This document shows, in pieces, positions 27,803-36,052 of a DNA stretch of 36,052 bases. The position numbers were made by a program, and so were the translations under genes. The stretch's first letter is position 1; each line of letters opens with the position of its first letter. Below the pieces are notes generated by a model that saw only the letters and a list, made by a program, of their open reading frames with translations, ran no database searches and was not told where the DNA came from. Origin of the DNA: Hydrogenophaga intermedia (GTDB lineage Bacteria; Pseudomonadota; Gammaproteobacteria; Burkholderiales; Burkholderiaceae_C); NCBI GenBank assembly GCA_945890705.1, contig CAMDCY010000012.1:1-36052 (forward strand), written 5' to 3'.

Positions 27803-29284
27803 ATGGGAAAAATCACTGGCTTCATGGAAATCGAGCGCATCGAAGAGGGCTACAAGCCCGTCAAAGAGCGCTTGAAGAACTACAACGAATTTGTGATCGG
27901 CTTGGACGACACACAGGCCAAAACACAAGCGGCCCGTTGCATGGACTGCGGGACGCCGTTTTGTAACAGCGGTTGTCCGGTCAACAACATCATCCCGGAC
28001 TTCAACGACTTGGTTTACCAAGGTGATTGGAAGAACGCGATTGACGTGCTGCACAGCACCAACAACTTCCCCGAGTTCACCGGCCGCATCTGCCCCGCAC
28101 CCTGCGAGGCGGCCTGTGTGGTGAACGTCAATGGCGACGCCGTGGGTATCAAGTCCATCGAGCACGCCATCATCGACAAAGCCTGGTCCGAAGGTTGGGT
28201 ACAGCCCCAGCCGGCCAAGCACAAGACGGGCAAGAAGGTCGCGGTGGTCGGCTCTGGCCCTGCCGGTATGGCGGCTGCGCAGCAGTTGGCTCGCGTCGGT
28301 CACGACGTGACCTTGTTCGAAAAGAACGATCGCATCGGTGGTTTGTTACGCTACGGCATTCCCGACTTCAAGATGGAGAAATCGCACATCGACCGCCGTG
28401 CCCAACAGCTTGAAGCCGAAGGCGTGACCATACGCACCAGCGTCATGGTGGGCGAGTTGCCCAAAGGCTCCAAAGTCACCAATTGGGCCGTTGAGACCAT
28501 CAGCCCGGCCCAACTGCAAAAAGACTTTGATGCGGTGTTGTTGACCGGTGGCTCTGAGCAGTCGCGCGATTTGCCCGCTCCTGGCCGCGACTTGGCGGGC
28601 ATTCACTTCGCCATGGAGTTCTTGCCCCAACAAAACAAGGTCAACGCCGGCGACAAGCTCAAAGAGCAGTTGCGTGCAGACGGCAAACACGTGGTGGTCA
28701 TCGGCGGTGGCGACACCGGCTCTGACTGTGTGGGCACCAGCACCCGCCACGGCGCTGCCGCGGTGGTCCAGTTCGAGGTGATGCCCATGCCGCCCGAACA
28801 AGAAAACAAGCCTTTGGTGTGGCCTTACTGGCCGCTGAAGCTGCGCACCAGCTCCAGCCACGACGAGAGTGCCGAAAAAGGTTTGCTCAAACGCGAATTC
28901 GCCATCTCCACCAAAGAGTTTGTGGGAGAAAAAGGCCAAGTCACCGGCGTCAAGACCGTTCGCGTTGAATGGAAAGACGGCAAGATGGTTGAAGTGGCGG
29001 GCTCTGAAGAAATCGTCAAAGCCGACCTCGTTTTGTTGGCGATGGGTTTCGTGAACCCTGTTGCCACCATTTTGGATGGCTTCGGCGTTGAAAAAGACGC
29101 TCGCGGCAACGCCAAGGCAACGACCGAATTCATCGGCGGCTATGCCACCAATGTGCCCAAGGTCTTCGCCGCTGGCGACATCCGTCGGGGTCAGTCGTTG
29201 GTCGTTTGGGCGATTCGTGAAGGCCGTCAAGCAGCCCGTTCAGTGGATGAATTTTTGATGGGTGTTTCAGACTTGCCGCGTTGA
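27803..29284 (+). CDS. gltD: Glutamate synthase small subunit
   Basis: GltD takes electrons from NADPH through FAD and iron-sulfur clusters to GltB. The 493-residue protein has an N-terminal cluster domain with Cys46, Cys49, Cys54 and Cys58 ([13 protein letters not shown]) and a second set in CPAPCEAAC. The FAD-binding [18 protein letters not shown] and NADPH-binding [16 protein letters not shown] folds follow, and [21 protein letters not shown] closes the protein. The ATG at 27803 lies 20 bases after the gltB stop and puts the family sequence [12 protein letters not shown] at the start. Confidence 0.98.
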   Translation: MGKITGFMEIERIEEGYKPVKERLKNYNEFVIGLDDTQAKTQAARCMDCGTPFCNSGCPVNNIIPDFNDLVYQGDWKNAIDVLHSTNNFPEFTGRICPAPCEAACVVNVNGDAVGIKSIEHAIIDKAWSEGWVQPQPAKHKTGKKVAVVGSGPAGMAAAQQLARVGHDVTLFEKNDRIGGLLRYGIPDFKMEKSHIDRRAQQLEAEGVTIRTSVMVGELPKGSKVTNWAVETISPAQLQKDFDAVLLTGGSEQSRDLPAPGRDLAGIHFAMEFLPQQNKVNAGDKLKEQLRADGKHVVVIGGGDTGSDCVGTSTRHGAAAVVQFEVMPMPPEQENKPLVWPYWPLKLRTSSSHDESAEKGLLKREFAISTKEFVGEKGQVTGVKTVRVEWKDGKMVEVAGSEEIVKADLVLLAMGFVNPVATILDGFGVEKDARGNAKATTEFIGGYATNVPKVFAAGDIRRGQSLVVWAIREGRQAARSVDEFLMGVSDLPR

Positions 29285-29308
29285 ATCGCCCCTGTCATCC
29301 TTTATGAT
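29281..29308 (+). promoter_or_regulatory. Candidate promoter of the mla-ibaG-murA operon
   Basis: TTGAAT (29281-29286), overlapping the gltD stop codon, is followed by 16 bases and TATGAT (29303-29308, five of six matches). The start would lie near 29315, about 30 bases before the mlaF ATG. No terminator is seen between gltD and mlaF, so read-through from gltBD is also possible. Confidence 0.5.
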
Positions 29309-29346
29309 TCAAACAAGGCAGATGCTCAGGTGTCGGCACTTGTTTT

Positions 29347-30159
29347 ATGAACGAAACCACACATTCACTGGCAGAACTGCGCGACGTCACCTTCGGTTAC
29401 GACGAGAGAACCATCGTTGACGGCGTTTCGCTGAGCATCATCCAAGGGAGTGTCACGGCCATCATGGGCGCTTCCGGCGGTGGCAAAACCACGCTCATGC
29501 GTTTGATGGCGGGTCAAGTGAAAGCCCATAGCGGTCAAGTGTTGTTTGACGGCCAAGACGTCGGGCAATTGGACCCCCGCGGTTTGTACGCGGTGCGCCG
29601 AAAAATGGGCATGCTCTACCAATTCGGCGCCTTGTTCACCGACATTTCGGTGTTCGACAACGTGGCCTTTGCCCTGCGCGAACACACCGATTTGCCCGAA
29701 GCCTTGATTCGCGACATTGTCTTGATGAAGTTGCACGCCGTGGGCTTGCGCGGTGCCCGTGACCTCATGCCCAGCCAGCTCTCAGGCGGTATGGCCCGGC
29801 GCGTGGCCTTGGCCCGGGCCATTGCCTTGGACCCGCAGCTCATCATGTACGACGAGCCCTTTGCCGGCTTGGACCCCATTTCTTTGGGCACGGCCGCGCG
29901 CCTGATCCGCGACCTCAACGACACCTTGGGTTTGACCAGCGTCATCGTGTCTCACGATGTGGACGAGACCTTTCAGATCGCCGACCAAATCATCATCTTG
30001 GCCAACGGGCACATCGCCGCACAAGGCACTCCCCAAGAGGTGCGCGCCAGCACCGACCCCTTGGTCCAGCAGTTTGTCACGGCCTCACCTGAGGGGCCCG
30101 TGCGCTTCCACTATCCCGGCCCCAGCGTCGCAGAAGATTTTGCGGGGGTGACTCGATGA
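29347..30159 (+). CDS. mlaF: MlaF, ATPase of the phospholipid transport ABC system
   Basis: MlaF powers the MlaFEDB inner-membrane complex, which moves glycerophospholipids between the inner membrane and the periplasmic carrier MlaC. The 270-residue protein shows Walker A (GASGGGKTT), signature LSGGMARR, Walker B with LIMYDEPFAGLDP, and the switch His in VSHD. The C-terminal extension (about 245-270) fits the MlaF tail that wraps the partner subunit. No ribosome site is obvious. The stop overlaps the mlaE start (ATGA). Confidence 0.95.
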   Translation: MNETTHSLAELRDVTFGYDERTIVDGVSLSIIQGSVTAIMGASGGGKTTLMRLMAGQVKAHSGQVLFDGQDVGQLDPRGLYAVRRKMGMLYQFGALFTDISVFDNVAFALREHTDLPEALIRDIVLMKLHAVGLRGARDLMPSQLSGGMARRVALARAIALDPQLIMYDEPFAGLDPISLGTAARLIRDLNDTLGLTSVIVSHDVDETFQIADQIIILANGHIAAQGTPQEVRASTDPLVQQFVTASPEGPVRFHYPGPSVAEDFAGVTR

Positions 30160-30932
30160 ACGTTTTGTCGCAATTGGGTTGGGGTACCCGGCGCTGGTTG
30201 GCCAATATTGGGCATGCGGCGGCGTTGTTGTTTCGCTTGCTGTCTTTGGTGGGTGAGAACGTACGCCGCTTTTCTTTGGTGCGCGACCAGATCCATTTTT
30301 TGGGCAACTACTCCTTGGCCATCATCGCGGTCTCGGGTTTGTTCGTGGGTTTCGTTCTGAGTTTGCAGGGCTACTACACCCTGCAGCGTTACGGATCTGC
30401 CGAAGCCTTGGGCCTGTTGGTCACCTTGAGTTTGGTGCGCGAACTTGGCCCCGTGGTCACGGCGCTTTTGTTCGCCGGGCGTGCTGGCACCAGCCTCACC
30501 GCTGAAATTGGTTTGATGAAGGCCGGTGAGCAACTCAGCGCCATGGACATGATGGCCGTGGACCCCGTCAAACGCATCTTGGCGCCCCGTTTTTGGGGCG
30601 GTGTGGTGGCCATGCCTATTTTGGCCGCCGTCTTCAGTGCCGTGGGTGTGATCGGTGGCTGGGTGGTGGGCGTGCTCATGATCGGTGTCGACGCGGGCTC
30701 GTTCTGGGGCCAAATGCAAGGCGGCGTGGACGTTTGGAAAGACGTGGGTAACGGCGTGATCAAAAGTGTGGTGTTTGGTGTGACGGTGACTTTTGTCGCC
30801 GTTTACCAAGGTTACGAGGCTCAGCCAACGCCCGAGGGTGTTTCCCGGGCCACGACACGCACGGTGGTGGTGGCGTCCTTGGCAGTGCTGGCGCTCGACT
30901 TTGTGTTGACCGCCATGATGTTCAGTATTTAA
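30156..30932 (+). CDS. mlaE: MlaE, permease of the phospholipid transport system
   Basis: The 258-residue integral membrane protein has an amphipathic N-terminal helix and about five membrane segments. The MlaE/YrbE signature is clear: LVRELGPVVTALLFAGRAGTSLTAEIGLMKAGEQLSAMDMMAVDPVKRILAPRFWGGVVAMP. It forms the homodimeric membrane channel that receives lipid from the MlaD ring. It is coupled to mlaF by a four-base overlap and followed by mlaD. Confidence 0.96.
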   Translation: MNVLSQLGWGTRRWLANIGHAAALLFRLLSLVGENVRRFSLVRDQIHFLGNYSLAIIAVSGLFVGFVLSLQGYYTLQRYGSAEALGLLVTLSLVRELGPVVTALLFAGRAGTSLTAEIGLMKAGEQLSAMDMMAVDPVKRILAPRFWGGVVAMPILAAVFSAVGVIGGWVVGVLMIGVDAGSFWGQMQGGVDVWKDVGNGVIKSVVFGVTVTFVAVYQGYEAQPTPEGVSRATTRTVVVASLAVLALDFVLTAMMFSI

Positions 30933-30945
30933 ACAGAGGATGGCT

Positions 30946-31407
30946 ATGCAACGCTCTAAAAACGATGTGTGGGTGGGTTTGTTTGTTGTTTTGGGTGCCG
31001 TGGCCTTGTTGTTTTTGGCCTTGAAATCGGCCAATTTGCTGAGCCTGAGCTTTGAGAAAACCTACACCGTCACCGCGCGCTTTGACAACATCGGGGGCTT
31101 GAAGCCTCAAGCCGCGGTGCGCAGCGCCGGCGTGGTGGTGGGCCGTGTGGCGTCCATCCGTTTTGACGACGAGACCTTTCAAGCCACGGTGGAGATGGCC
31201 ATGGAAGAGCGATTCAAATTCCCCAAGGACAGCTCGGTCAAAATTCTGACCGCCGGTTTGCTCGGTGAGCAATACCTGGGCTTGGAGCCGGGTGCCGAAG
31301 AAGCCACTTGGGCTGCGGGCGATGTCATCACCCAAACCCAGTCGGCCTTGGTGTTGGAAAACCTGATCAGCCAATTCTTGTTCAGCAAAGCTGGAGACAA
31401 CAAATGA
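30946..31407 (+). CDS. mlaD: MlaD, MCE-domain lipid-binding subunit
   Basis: This 153-residue protein is anchored by one N-terminal membrane helix (about 8-27). A single MCE domain follows (YTVTARFDNIGGLKPQAAVRSAGVVVGRVASI, then VKILTAGLLGEQYLGLEPG). It forms a hexameric periplasmic ring on MlaFE, with the C-terminal hydrophobic helix (ALVLENLISQFLFS) lining the lipid pore. Two in-frame ATGs lie close together; the one at 30946 is preferred because GAGG lies seven bases upstream, while the one at 30940 touches it. The stop overlaps the mlaA start. Confidence 0.95.
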   Translation: MQRSKNDVWVGLFVVLGAVALLFLALKSANLLSLSFEKTYTVTARFDNIGGLKPQAAVRSAGVVVGRVASIRFDDETFQATVEMAMEERFKFPKDSSVKILTAGLLGEQYLGLEPGAEEATWAAGDVITQTQSALVLENLISQFLFSKAGDNK

Positions 31408-32144
31408 TGGCAATCAATCGTACGGCCTGGCGGTGTGTTGGGCTGCTCATGTTTTTGACGTTAACCGGTTGTGCGACGGGACCCAATGCACACCCCCAGG
31501 ATCCCTTGGAGCCTTGGAACCGAGGCGTGTACCGATTCAACGATGTGATCGACACCAACGTGCTCAAACCGGTGGCCACCACCTACACCCAGGTCACGCC
31601 CGACCCCGTGCGACGCGGGGTGGGTAACTTCTTCAACAACATCCGTGATGTTTGGTCTGCAGCCAACGCCGCGCTGCAATTGCGCCCACAAGAGACCGTG
31701 GAAAACCTGTTTCGCGTCGGTGTGAACACCTTCTTGGGGCTGGGCGGTGTGATGGACGTGGCCACAGAGATGGGCATACCGCGCACCCGTTTGGACTTTG
31801 GCCAAACCTTGGGTCGCTGGGGCGTGCCCTCCGGGCCATATTTGGTCTTGCCATTGCTGGGTCCATCCAGCGTGCGTGATGCCACCGGCACGGGCATTCA
31901 AATGCGCCTCAACAACTACACCGAATTCGACGACAGCAGCTTGCAGAGCGGTCTGACCGTGTTGGAAGTGGTGGACACCCGAGCCAGCCTGTTGCGCGCT
32001 GGCACCTTGCTGAACGAAGCGGCCATCGACAAGTACAGTTTTATGAGAGACTTTTACTTACAGCGTCGTCAAAACCAAATTGACGATTTGATTGACCAAG
32101 GCATTGGTGTGCGCGACCCCGCGCCGCCAGTTCCCAACGAATGA
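31404..32144 (+). CDS. mlaA: MlaA (VacJ), outer-membrane lipoprotein
   Basis: MlaA removes misplaced phospholipids from the outer leaflet of the outer membrane and hands them to MlaC. The 246-residue precursor has a lipobox LTGC (Cys23). The VacJ signature follows: DPLEPWNRGVYRFNDVIDTNVLKPVATTY, VRRGVGNFFNNIRDVW, and GVPSGPYLVLPLLGPSSVRDATG. E. coli encodes mlaA apart from mlaFEDCB; here it lies inside the operon between mlaD and mlaC, as in several betaproteobacteria. It overlaps both neighbours by four bases. Confidence 0.96.
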   Translation: MMAINRTAWRCVGLLMFLTLTGCATGPNAHPQDPLEPWNRGVYRFNDVIDTNVLKPVATTYTQVTPDPVRRGVGNFFNNIRDVWSAANAALQLRPQETVENLFRVGVNTFLGLGGVMDVATEMGIPRTRLDFGQTLGRWGVPSGPYLVLPLLGPSSVRDATGTGIQMRLNNYTEFDDSSLQSGLTVLEVVDTRASLLRAGTLLNEAAIDKYSFMRDFYLQRRQNQIDDLIDQGIGVRDPAPPVPNE

Positions 32145-32782
32145 ACAGTGAGAACCGCAATATGTTGAGCAGACGGCAATGGATGGCTTGGTTGGGCTTG
32201 GCCCCTTGGGTGGCGAATACGGCGTGGGCCAGTGAAGAGTCCCCCGATGCGCTGATCAAGCGGATCTCCAACGAGGTGATGACCGCGATCAACAACGACG
32301 CAGCGATCCAAAAAGGCAATGTGCAGCGCGTGATGGATTTGGTCAACAACCAAATCATGCCCCACGTCAATTTCCAGCGCATGACGGCTTCGGCCGTGGG
32401 CCGCTATTGGCGCGGCGCCACGCCCGATCAGCAGCAACGCTTGCAAGCCGAATTCAAAACCTTGTTGGTCCGTACCTATGCGGGTGCTTTGGGTGAACTT
32501 AAGGGTCAAACCTTCCAATTCCGCCCATCGCGTGCCAAACCCACCGACACCGAGGTGGTGGTGCGCAGCGAGGTGCGGGGTCGCGGCGAGCCGATCCAAC
32601 TCGACTACCGATTGGAAAAAACCCCCCAAGGCTGGAAGGTTTACGACCTCAATGTTTTGGGCGTGTGGTTGGGCGAAACCTACCGCACCCAATTCGCGCA
32701 AGAAATCACCAAAAACGGCGTCGATGGCCTGATCACTTTCTTGGCTCAGCGCAACCAGTCCAACGCAGCGGCCAGCAAATGA
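32141..32782 (+). CDS. mlaC: MlaC, periplasmic phospholipid carrier
   Basis: This 213-residue precursor has an export signal (LSRRQWMAWLGLAPWVANTAWA, with a twin Arg that might use Tat). The Tol_Tol_Ttg2-type domain follows: PDALIKRISNEVMTAI, NQIMPHVNFQRMTASAVGRYWRGATPDQQQRLQAEFKTLLVRTYAGAL, and GWKVYDLNVLGVWLGETYRTQF. MlaC ferries one lipid between MlaA and MlaD. The start overlaps the mlaA stop and the stop overlaps the mlaB start. Confidence 0.95.
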   Translation: MNSENRNMLSRRQWMAWLGLAPWVANTAWASEESPDALIKRISNEVMTAINNDAAIQKGNVQRVMDLVNNQIMPHVNFQRMTASAVGRYWRGATPDQQQRLQAEFKTLLVRTYAGALGELKGQTFQFRPSRAKPTDTEVVVRSEVRGRGEPIQLDYRLEKTPQGWKVYDLNVLGVWLGETYRTQFAQEITKNGVDGLITFLAQRNQSNAAASK

Positions 32783-33048
32783 GCTTTGCACTGGCGCTGC
32801 CCGAACGGGTGACCTTGGCCGAGGCCACCCAGGTTCTGTCGGCCTTAGAGTCGGGTTTGCCCGCCACCGCGGTGGTTCAGCTCGACGCCAGCGCATTGCA
32901 GACCTTCGACTCGTCGGTGGTCGCGGTTTTGCTGGCCTTGCAACGCCGACTGGCCACGCACGGCCAGCGCTTGCAGGTTTGCCAGCGCTCGGAGCGCCTT
33001 CAAGCCCTGTTGACCCAGTACGGCGTGGACGAGCTGCTTCCCGCATAA
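32779..33048 (+). CDS. mlaB: MlaB-like STAS-domain protein
   Basis: This 89-residue cytoplasmic STAS protein resembles lipid-asymmetry protein MlaB, which binds MlaF and is needed for its ATPase activity. The central LDASALQTFDSSVVAVLLALQRRLATHGQRLQV segment contains the conserved Asp-Ser pair of the STAS fold. The start is the ATG overlapping the mlaC stop. Sequence alone gives only moderate support, but the position in the operon makes the assignment firm. Confidence 0.88.
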   Translation: MSFALALPERVTLAEATQVLSALESGLPATAVVQLDASALQTFDSSVVAVLLALQRRLATHGQRLQVCQRSERLQALLTQYGVDELLPA

Positions 33049-33111
33049 AATGGCGGTTTGCCTTGGCTGGGGTTGATGTTCGGCCCCAAACGACCACAAG
33101 GCGCAGATCCC

Positions 33112-34020
33112 ATGTCAGCCATTGTTTTTCAACACGTCACCAAAACCTTCGCCAGTTCGCGGGGTGAGGTGCGGGCGCTCCAAGGCGTGTCCTTGGAGGT
33201 CGAGCCTGGTGAATTCTTTGGCCTGCTCGGCCCCAACGGCGCAGGCAAGACCACCCTCATCAGCGTACTCGCGGGCCTGACCAAGCCCAGCAGCGGCCAT
33301 GCTTTGGTGCAAGGCTTCGACGTGCAGGCCGATTACGCCCAAGCCCGCCGTTGTTTGGGTGTGGTGCCACAAGAGCTGGTGTTCGACCCGTTTTTCAATG
33401 TGCGCGAAGCCTTGCGCATCCAGTCGGGTTATTTTGGTGTTCGCCGCAACGACGATTGGATCGATGAGTTGCTCGCCGGTCTGGGTTTGAGCGACAAGGC
33501 CGAGTCCAATATGCGCCAGCTCTCGGGCGGCATGAAGCGCCGCTTTTTGGTGGCGCAGGCCTTGGTGCACAAGCCCTCGGTCATCGTGCTCGACGAGCCC
33601 ACGGCCGGCGTGGATGTCGAATTGCGCCAGACCTTGTGGCAGTTCATCTCGGGCCTGAACAAACGCTTGGGCGCCACCGTCTTGCTGACCACGCATTACC
33701 TCGAAGAGGCCGAAGCCTTGTGTGGCCGCATCGCCATGCTCAAGCAAGGCCAGATCGTTGCGCTCGACCAAACCTCGGCCCTTCTCAGCCGCGCCACCGC
33801 CAGCGTACTGCGTTTCAAGACTGATCAGGCTTTGCCCGCCGCGGTGCAAGCCGCGGCGCGGGTGACCGGTCGTGTGGTGCAATTGCCCGCGCCCGATGCG
33901 GTGGCCGTCGAGCGTTGGTTGGCCCAGGTGCGCGAAGCGGGCCTGGTGGCCAGCGACATCGAGGTGCGAAAAGCCGACTTGGAAGACGTGTTCTTGGACA
34001 TCATGGGAGCCACGCGATGA
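33112..34020 (+). CDS. ABC-2 type exporter, ATP-binding subunit (YadG-like)
   Basis: The 302-residue ATPase has Walker A (GPNGAGKTT), signature LSGGMKRR, Walker B (VIVLDEPTAGVD) and switch His (TTHYLEE). Its C-terminal extension (about 225-302) is common in DrrA/YadG-type exporters. It pairs with the permease encoded next (ATGA overlap). The substrate is unknown; residence within the mla-murA operon suggests envelope material such as a lipid or glycan, but that is inference. The ATG at 33112 is used; an earlier in-frame ATG at 33058 would add 18 residues unlike the family. Confidence 0.9.
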   Translation: MSAIVFQHVTKTFASSRGEVRALQGVSLEVEPGEFFGLLGPNGAGKTTLISVLAGLTKPSSGHALVQGFDVQADYAQARRCLGVVPQELVFDPFFNVREALRIQSGYFGVRRNDDWIDELLAGLGLSDKAESNMRQLSGGMKRRFLVAQALVHKPSVIVLDEPTAGVDVELRQTLWQFISGLNKRLGATVLLTTHYLEEAEALCGRIAMLKQGQIVALDQTSALLSRATASVLRFKTDQALPAAVQAAARVTGRVVQLPAPDAVAVERWLAQVREAGLVASDIEVRKADLEDVFLDIMGATR

Positions 34021-34772
34021 CCGGCTGGCAAACCCTGTTCTACAAAGAAATCCTGCGCTTTTGGAAGGTGGGCTTCCAAACCGTGGCCGCGCCCGTCATC
34101 ACCGCGGTGCTGTACATGCTGATTTTTGGCCACGTGCTCGAAGAGCACGTGCAGGTGTTCGATGGCGTGGGTTACACCGCGTTTTTGTTGCCCGGCTTGG
34201 TCATGATGAGCGTCTTGCAAAACGCGTTCGCCAACAGCTCGTCCTCGCTGATCCAAAGCAAGATCATGGGCAACGTGGTGTTTTTGTTGCTTACACCTTT
34301 GTCGCACCGCGCTTGGTTCGTGGCCTATGTGGGCTCATCTGTGGTGCGCGGCTTGGCGGTGGGCGGCGGTGTGATGCTGGCCACTTGGTGGTTCGCCCAA
34401 ACGCCGTTTGTTGCGCCGCTGTGGATTTTGGTGTTTGCGGTGCTGGGGGCTTCCTTGTTGGGCGCCTTGGGTTTGATCGCGGGTTTGTGGGCCGATAAGT
34501 TCGACCAAATGGCGGCGTTTCAAAACTTCGTCATCGTGCCCATGACCTTTTTGTCGGGCGTTTTTTATTCCATCCACTCCTTGCCACCCGTGTGGCAGAC
34601 CATCAGCCACCTCAACCCGTTTTTCTACATGATCGACGGTTTTCGCTACGGCTTCTTTGGCGTGAGCGACACCTCTCCTTGGATCAGCCTGCTGGTGGTG
34701 GGTGTGGCCTTGCTGGGGGTCAGCGCTTTGGCGCTGCAGCTGCTGCGCACGGGTTACAAAATTCGCCACTGA
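34017..34772 (+). CDS. ABC-2 type exporter, permease subunit (YadH-like)
   Basis: The 251-residue permease has six membrane segments and the ABC-2 family sequence (FYKEILRFWKVGFQTVAAPVITAVLYMLIFGHVL at the start). GYTAFLLPGLVMMSVLQNAFANSSSSLIQSK and MTFLSGVFYSIHSLPPVWQTISHLNPFFYMIDGFRYGFFG follow. It overlaps the ATPase gene by four bases and is 11 bases before ibaG. The cargo cannot be told from sequence. Confidence 0.93.
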   Translation: MTGWQTLFYKEILRFWKVGFQTVAAPVITAVLYMLIFGHVLEEHVQVFDGVGYTAFLLPGLVMMSVLQNAFANSSSSLIQSKIMGNVVFLLLTPLSHRAWFVAYVGSSVVRGLAVGGGVMLATWWFAQTPFVAPLWILVFAVLGASLLGALGLIAGLWADKFDQMAAFQNFVIVPMTFLSGVFYSIHSLPPVWQTISHLNPFFYMIDGFRYGFFGVSDTSPWISLLVVGVALLGVSALALQLLRTGYKIRH

Positions 34773-34783
34773 GCACACACACC

Positions 34784-35026
34784 ATGACCGCAGAAGAACT
34801 CCAACACATCATCGCCTCGGGCTTGGCTTGTGAGCACCTCGAGGTGGGCGGCGACGGCCGCCACTGGTCGGCTGTCATCGTCTCGCCCGAGTTCGAAGGC
34901 CTGCGCTTGGTCGCCCGCCACAAGAAGGTCTACGACACCTTGGGCGGGCGCATCCAGTCCGACGAGGTGCACGCCCTGTCAATGAAAACCCACACGCCGG
35001 CCGAATGGGCGCAGCGCGCTCACTGA
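34784..35026 (+). CDS. ibaG: BolA/IbaG family protein
   Basis: This 80-residue BolA-fold protein is short for BolA and matches IbaG, the acid-responsive paralogue encoded before murA in E. coli. The helix-turn region [40 protein letters not shown] and the conserved Cys17 and His residues could bind an iron-sulfur cluster with a monothiol glutaredoxin. It lies 11 bases after the exporter permease and 10 bases before murA. Confidence 0.93.
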   Translation: MTAEELQHIIASGLACEHLEVGGDGRHWSAVIVSPEFEGLRLVARHKKVYDTLGGRIQSDEVHALSMKTHTPAEWAQRAH

Positions 35027-35036
35027 AAGCACTTCC

Positions 35037-36052
35037 ATGGACCAACTCAGCATCACCGGTGGCAAGCCCCTCAACGGCGAGGTCGTCATCTCGGGCGCCA
35101 AAAACGCCGCGTTGCCTGAACTCTGCGCCTCGCTGCTGACCAGCGATGCGGTGACCCTTCAAAACGTACCGCGTTTGCGCGATGTGGCGACCATGCGCAA
35201 GTTGCTCGACAACATGGGTGTGAAGACCGAAACCTTGGGTGAGCGCGGTGGCATGGTCTTGCAAGCGGCCGACCCCATCAACCCCGACGCACCGTATGAG
35301 TTGGTCAAAACCATGCGTGCCTCGGTTTTGGTGCTCGGCCCCTTGTTGGCGCGCTTCGGTCGTGCCCGGGTGTCTTTGCCTGGTGGTTGCGCCATCGGTT
35401 CGCGCCCAGTGGACCAGCACATCAAAGGCCTGCAGGCCATGGGTGCGAAGATCGACGTTGAGCACGGCTACATGGTGGCGAGTTTGACCCCCGGTCTCAA
35501 ACGCCTCAAAGGCGCGCGCATCACCACCGACATGGTGACCGTGACCGGCACCGAAAACTTCCTCATGGCCGCGACCTTGGCTGAGGGCGAGACGGTGCTC
35601 GAGAACGCCGCGCAAGAGCCCGAAATCCCCGACATGGCCGAGATGCTGATCGCCATGGGCGCCAAGATTGAAGGCCATGGCACTAGCCGCATCCGCATCC
35701 AAGGCGTGGAGCGACTGCACGGCTGCACCCACCAAGTGGTGGCCGACCGCATCGAGGCCGGCACCTTTTTGTGCGCCGTGGCCGCCAAGGGCGGTGACGT
35801 GGTCTTGCGCCACGCCCGCGCCGATCATTTGGACGCCGTCATCGACAAGTTGCGCGACGCCGGTGCTCAGATCGAAGCCGGTGAGGGTTTCGTTCGCGTG
35901 CGCGCCAGCGGCCGCTTGCAAGCGCAGAGCTTTCGCACCACCGAATACCCCGGCTTTCCCACCGACATGCAAGCGCAGTTCATGGCGCTCAACTGCATCT
36001 CGCACGGCACCAGCAAGGTGACCGAAACGATTTTTGAAAACCGCTTCATGCA
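35037..36052 (+). CDS. murA: UDP-N-acetylglucosamine 1-carboxyvinyltransferase, C-terminus cut by window edge
   Basis: MurA transfers enolpyruvate from PEP to UDP-GlcNAc, the first committed step of peptidoglycan synthesis and the target of fosfomycin. About 338 of a usual 420 codons are present. Visible features are Lys22-Asn23 in [11 protein letters not shown], the catalytic Cys118 in [16 protein letters not shown] (Cys rather than the fosfomycin-resistant Asp), and [32 protein letters not shown] and [17 protein letters not shown] lie near the edge. It is the last visible gene of the mla operon, matching the E. coli mla-ibaG-murA order. Confidence 0.97.
   Translation, partial: MDQLSITGGKPLNGEVVISGAKNAALPELCASLLTSDAVTLQNVPRLRDVATMRKLLDNMGVKTETLGERGGMVLQAADPINPDAPYELVKTMRASVLVLGPLLARFGRARVSLPGGCAIGSRPVDQHIKGLQAMGAKIDVEHGYMVASLTPGLKRLKGARITTDMVTVTGTENFLMAATLAEGETVLENAAQEPEIPDMAEMLIAMGAKIEGHGTSRIRIQGVERLHGCTHQVVADRIEAGTFLCAVAAKGGDVVLRHARADHLDAVIDKLRDAGAQIEAGEGFVRVRASGRLQAQSFRTTEYPGFPTDMQAQFMALNCISHGTSKVTETIFENRFM

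Overview
The window reads as the chromosome of a betaproteobacterium, most likely of the order Burkholderiales and family Comamonadaceae (Limnohabitans/Rhodoferax-like). This rests on gene order (mrcA | pilMNOPQ-aroK-aroB-dgt ... gltBD-mla-ibaG-murA), System II cytochrome c maturation (resB-ccsB), a HiPIP gene, an embedded mlaA, and GC-rich codon use. It is an inference from gene content, not from an rRNA or a database match. Almost all of the window is dense housekeeping sequence. No rRNA, tRNA, CRISPR array, prophage or defence island was seen, and no gap between genes exceeds 200 bases.

Left part (1-5883): on the minus strand lie a truncated Fe-S/flavin reductase of the HCAR/BciB (FrhB-like) family and an NnrU-family membrane protein. 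The gene for a high-potential iron-sulfur protein (HiPIP) diverges from them. metK, a lauroyl-acyltransferase-like gene, the GTPase gene engB and a dihaem cytochrome c4 gene follow. The reductase is the kind used in (bacterio)chlorophyll synthesis, and HiPIP can donate electrons to purple-bacterial reaction centres, so this edge may border a photosynthesis gene set.

Middle (5884-15345): a structured leader with a strong intrinsic terminator abuts the start of resB. An apparent operon resB-ccsB-msrP-msrQ (haem attachment to c-type cytochromes, periplasmic methionine sulfoxide repair) follows. Convergent to it are lptM-lysA. cyaY (iron-sulfur/iron handling) and mrcA (peptidoglycan synthase PBP1a) come next.

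15536-22185: a compact type IV pilus/DNA-uptake cluster (pilM, pilN, a fused pilO-pilP, a short pilQ) is translationally chained to aroK-aroB-dgt. The three inner-membrane platform proteins are very rich in tryptophan and the secretin is not. A REP-associated tyrosine transposase element (22163-22998) with 14-bp perfect inverted ends sits directly after dgt. Its left end supplies the last codons and stop of dgt, and its right end stops 7 bases before a candidate gltB promoter.

23067-36052: gltB-gltD (glutamate synthase) are followed by a long operon mlaF-E-D-A-C-B, an ABC-2 exporter pair, ibaG/bolA and murA (cut by the window end). The operon combines outer-membrane lipid asymmetry maintenance with the first committed step of peptidoglycan synthesis.

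No clear new multi-gene system was found. The observations most worth checking are the resB leader RNA, the fused and Trp-rich pilus platform, and the transposase element that rewrites the end of dgt.
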